Origin: CAYGTK01 sp964352775
Lineage (GTDB): Bacteria > Bacteroidota > Bacteroidia > Chitinophagales > CAIOSU01
Assembly (NCBI GenBank): GCA_964352775.1
Contig: CAYGTK010000098.1
Coordinates: forward strand, 1-15,033
Reading direction: 5' to 3'
Length of the DNA: 15,033 bases
Of this stretch, positions 13,087 to 15,033 are shown piece by piece (within the stretch, counting starts at the first letter, position 1; the number at the start of each line of letters is the position of its first letter). Made by a program: the position numbers and the translations under genes. Under the pieces are notes generated by a model that saw only the letters and a list, made by a program, of their open reading frames with translations, was not told the origin of the DNA and ran no database searches.

Positions 13087-14937
13087 ATGTATCTACTGGG
13101 CATATCCGCATTTTATCATGATTCTGCAGCTGTATTACTACTTGATGGTGAAATAGTTGCAGCAGCTCAAGAAGAACGTTTTACCAGAAAGAAACAAGAT
13201 GACGGCTTCCCTAAAAAGGCCGTTGAATTTTGCCTGAACAAAGCAGGTGTAGTTATCGATGACCTAGAGGCAGTAGTGTTTTACGACAAACCCTTCTTGA
13301 AATTCGAACGACTGCTAGAGACTTATTTTGCATTTGCCCCAAAAGGTTTGCGATCGTTCATCGCGGCTATGCCAGTTTGGATGGATCAAAAGCTTTTCTT
13401 GAAGCGATTGATAAAGAATGAGCTAGAAGAAATAATGGACTACGATAAAAAGAATATCAAGGTCCTTTATTCAGAGCATCACCTAAGTCATGTGGCTAGT
13501 TGTTATTTTCCGTCGAACTTAAAGGATAGCGCTATACTCACCATAGATGGCGTGGGCGAATGGGCCACAGCCTCTATCTGTTACGGAGAAATGGAAAAGG
13601 TGACCATGCTTAAGGAATTAAAATTCCCTCATTCGTTAGGATTATTGTATTCAGCCTTTACGTATTACTTAGGTTTTAAGGTGAATTCGGGCGAATACAA
13701 GTTGATGGGATTAGCTCCTTATGGTGATCCTAAGTCAGAAAGAACCGCAAGATTTCGACAAACAATTGAGGATAAGCTGATAGAGATAAAAGAGGATGGT
13801 TCCATCTGGCTCGATCAGCAGTATTTTAATTATGCTGCAGGTCTTCGTATGGCGGAGGATAAAAAATGGGAAGCGTTATTTGGTATTCCTCGTAGAAAGG
13901 AAGAGACTGATATGCAGCAAGTGCATTGTGATATGGCATTGGCCATTCAGCAAGTGACCGAGAAGATAGTTTTGAAGATGGCGGCCCATGCAAAAGAAAT
14001 TACTGGGTCGAAGAATATCTGTTTATCTGGTGGTGTGGCACTAAACTGCGTGGCGAATGGTAAGCTGGTTCAGAGTGGCCTTTTCGAAGAGGTATACATA
14101 CAACCTGCCGCAGGAGATGCAGGCGGCGCATTAGGTGCTGCATTGGGAGCTTATCATATCCACTACGGTCACCCGAGGAAGTACACAGACACTTATGATA
14201 AAATACGAGGCTCTTACCTAGGACCTAGCTTTGGAAGTGATGATATAGCGTTGTGCTTGCAGAAATTCAAGGCTAATTCTACAGAACAAGAAGATATTGA
14301 TAGCCTAAGCAAAACCGTTGCTGGGCATTTAGCTGACGGAAAAGTAGTAGGCTGGTTTCAAGGAGCGATGGAATGGGGCCCACGTGCATTGGGTAACCGA
14401 AGTATTTTGGCCGACCCAAGAAATGGGGAAATGCAGCTAAAGCTTAATCTCAAGATAAAATACCGTGAAGGATTCCGACCCTTTGCCCCATCTGCTTTAC
14501 CAGAAGATGCCAAACGATATTTCGATCTAGATTCTTCTTCTCCATATATGTTGTTGACCGCCCCTGTTAGAGAAGAAGAGCGAAAACCTTTGCCAGAAGG
14601 TTATACTGCGATGCCAATGAAGGAGAAGTTATACTTTCAGCGCTCCAGTTTACCTGCTATTACGCATATTGATCATAGCGCACGAGTACAAACGGTAACT
14701 GCTGATACCAATGAACGTTATCACTCACTTATCACAGCATTTAAGACTATTACAGGAGTTGGCGTATTGGTGAATACCAGCTTCAATGTACGTGGTGAGC
14801 CTATAGTTTGCACCCCTGAAGATGCTTACCGTTGCTTTATGGATACGGAGATGGATGTGCTGGTGCTTTGTGATTATGTATTGCTAAAAGAAGATCAACC
14901 CGCCTGGACTAAGACAAGAAAGTTTGAGCTTGACTGA
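13087..14937 (+). CDS. Carbamoyltransferase (NodU/TobZ type)
   Basis: This 616-aa enzyme of the NodU/CmcH/TobZ family would make carbamoyl-adenylate from carbamoyl phosphate and ATP and move the carbamoyl group to a hydroxyl of a sugar or other small molecule. The N-terminal Kae1-like domain opens YLLGISAFYHDSAAVLLLDG. It has the metal-binding SEHHLSH (129-135), TIDGVGEW (152-159), the segment GEYKLMGLAPYG and the nucleotide loops LSGGVALN (313-320) and AAGDAGGALGAA (341-352). The C-terminal domain shows GWFQGAMEWGPRALGNRS (422-439), GFRPFAPS and NTSFNVRGEPIV (563-574). All key motifs are intact. ATG 13087 is chosen because homology begins there; the 22 codons upstream in frame are not family-like. 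Tandem stops TGA TAA end the gene. A DUF5989-type gene follows 21 nt later, suggesting an operon. The acceptor is unknown. Confidence 0.93.
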   Translation: MYLLGISAFYHDSAAVLLLDGEIVAAAQEERFTRKKQDDGFPKKAVEFCLNKAGVVIDDLEAVVFYDKPFLKFERLLETYFAFAPKGLRSFIAAMPVWMDQKLFLKRLIKNELEEIMDYDKKNIKVLYSEHHLSHVASCYFPSNLKDSAILTIDGVGEWATASICYGEMEKVTMLKELKFPHSLGLLYSAFTYYLGFKVNSGEYKLMGLAPYGDPKSERTARFRQTIEDKLIEIKEDGSIWLDQQYFNYAAGLRMAEDKKWEALFGIPRRKEETDMQQVHCDMALAIQQVTEKIVLKMAAHAKEITGSKNICLSGGVALNCVANGKLVQSGLFEEVYIQPAAGDAGGALGAALGAYHIHYGHPRKYTDTYDKIRGSYLGPSFGSDDIALCLQKFKANSTEQEDIDSLSKTVAGHLADGKVVGWFQGAMEWGPRALGNRSILADPRNGEMQLKLNLKIKYREGFRPFAPSALPEDAKRYFDLDSSSPYMLLTAPVREEERKPLPEGYTAMPMKEKLYFQRSSLPAITHIDHSARVQTVTADTNERYHSLITAFKTITGVGVLVNTSFNVRGEPIVCTPEDAYRCFMDTEMDVLVLCDYVLLKEDQPAWTKTRKFELD

Positions 14938-14958
14938 TAAAAGCTATAAATTACAGGC

Positions 14959-15033
14959 ATGTTAGAATTCTTTCAAGAGTTTTGGGAGTTCCTAAAGGAA
15001 CGTAAGAAATGGTGGCTATTGCCTATCATTCTC
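14959..15033 (+). CDS. DUF5989-type small membrane protein (5' part, cut by window edge)
   Basis: The ATG at 14959 opens a frame that runs off the window after 25 codons. It begins MLEFFQEFWEFLKERKKWW and continues into a hydrophobic segment (LLPIIL), so a short amphipathic aromatic N-terminus leads into a membrane helix. This matches the DUF5989 family, roughly 50-residue proteins found beside carbamoyltransferases; saxitoxin-cluster carbamoyltransferase neighbours are related. It is 21 nt downstream of the carbamoyltransferase on the same strand. Only about half of the expected protein is visible, so the call rests on this N-terminus and context. Confidence 0.7.
   Translation, partial: MLEFFQEFWEFLKERKKWWLLPIIL

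Overview
The window is about 15 kb of gene-dense, moderately AT-rich chromosome from a member of the Bacteroidota, most likely a Flavobacteriia-like lineage. Three things point there. The gene order (alpha/beta hydrolase, CBS protein, nadK, DUF6089/PorG-like, uppS, bamA, ompH, ompH, murI) is a familiar Bacteroidota arrangement. The intergenic gaps carry the Bacteroidota-type -7 box TAnnTTTG. Shine-Dalgarno sequences are weak or absent. No rRNA, tRNA, CRISPR, insertion sequence or phage gene was seen.

Layout. Positions 13-150 (minus) hold a tiny lipoprotein gene. It is divergent from a glycosyltransferase reading frame at 211-1290 (plus) that is broken by one in-frame TAG at 358-360. From 13019 down to 1279, fourteen genes lie on the minus strand with mostly very short gaps or overlaps. 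In transcription order they are yqeY-like, cvpA-like, pabA/trpG-like, alpha/beta hydrolase, CBS-ACT protein, nadK, PorG-like 2, PorG-like 1, uppS, bamA, ompH, ompH, murI and a secreted thioredoxin. The right end (plus) has a NodU/TobZ-type carbamoyltransferase (13087-14937), followed 21 nt later by the start of a DUF5989-type small membrane protein cut off by the window edge.

How the genes work together. The central block is a cell-envelope module. UppS makes the undecaprenyl carrier and MurI makes D-glutamate for peptidoglycan. BamA with two Skp/OmpH chaperones folds and inserts outer-membrane proteins. The two DUF6089 proteins resemble PorG, an outer-membrane protein tied to type IX secretion. 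NAD kinase, the amidotransferase, CvpA-like and YqeY-like proteins are housekeeping partners upstream. The block is probably not one transcript: -7 boxes occur upstream of yqeY, the hydrolase, nadK, uppS and the second ompH. Two hairpins that pair better in minus-strand RNA flank the PorG-like genes.

Most of the window is conserved core genome. The points worth a second look are the nonsense-interrupted glycosyltransferase, the two structured leaders around the duplicated PorG-like genes, the tiny Cys-rich lipoprotein, and the carbamoyltransferase-DUF5989 pair, which probably opens a larger cluster beyond the right edge.
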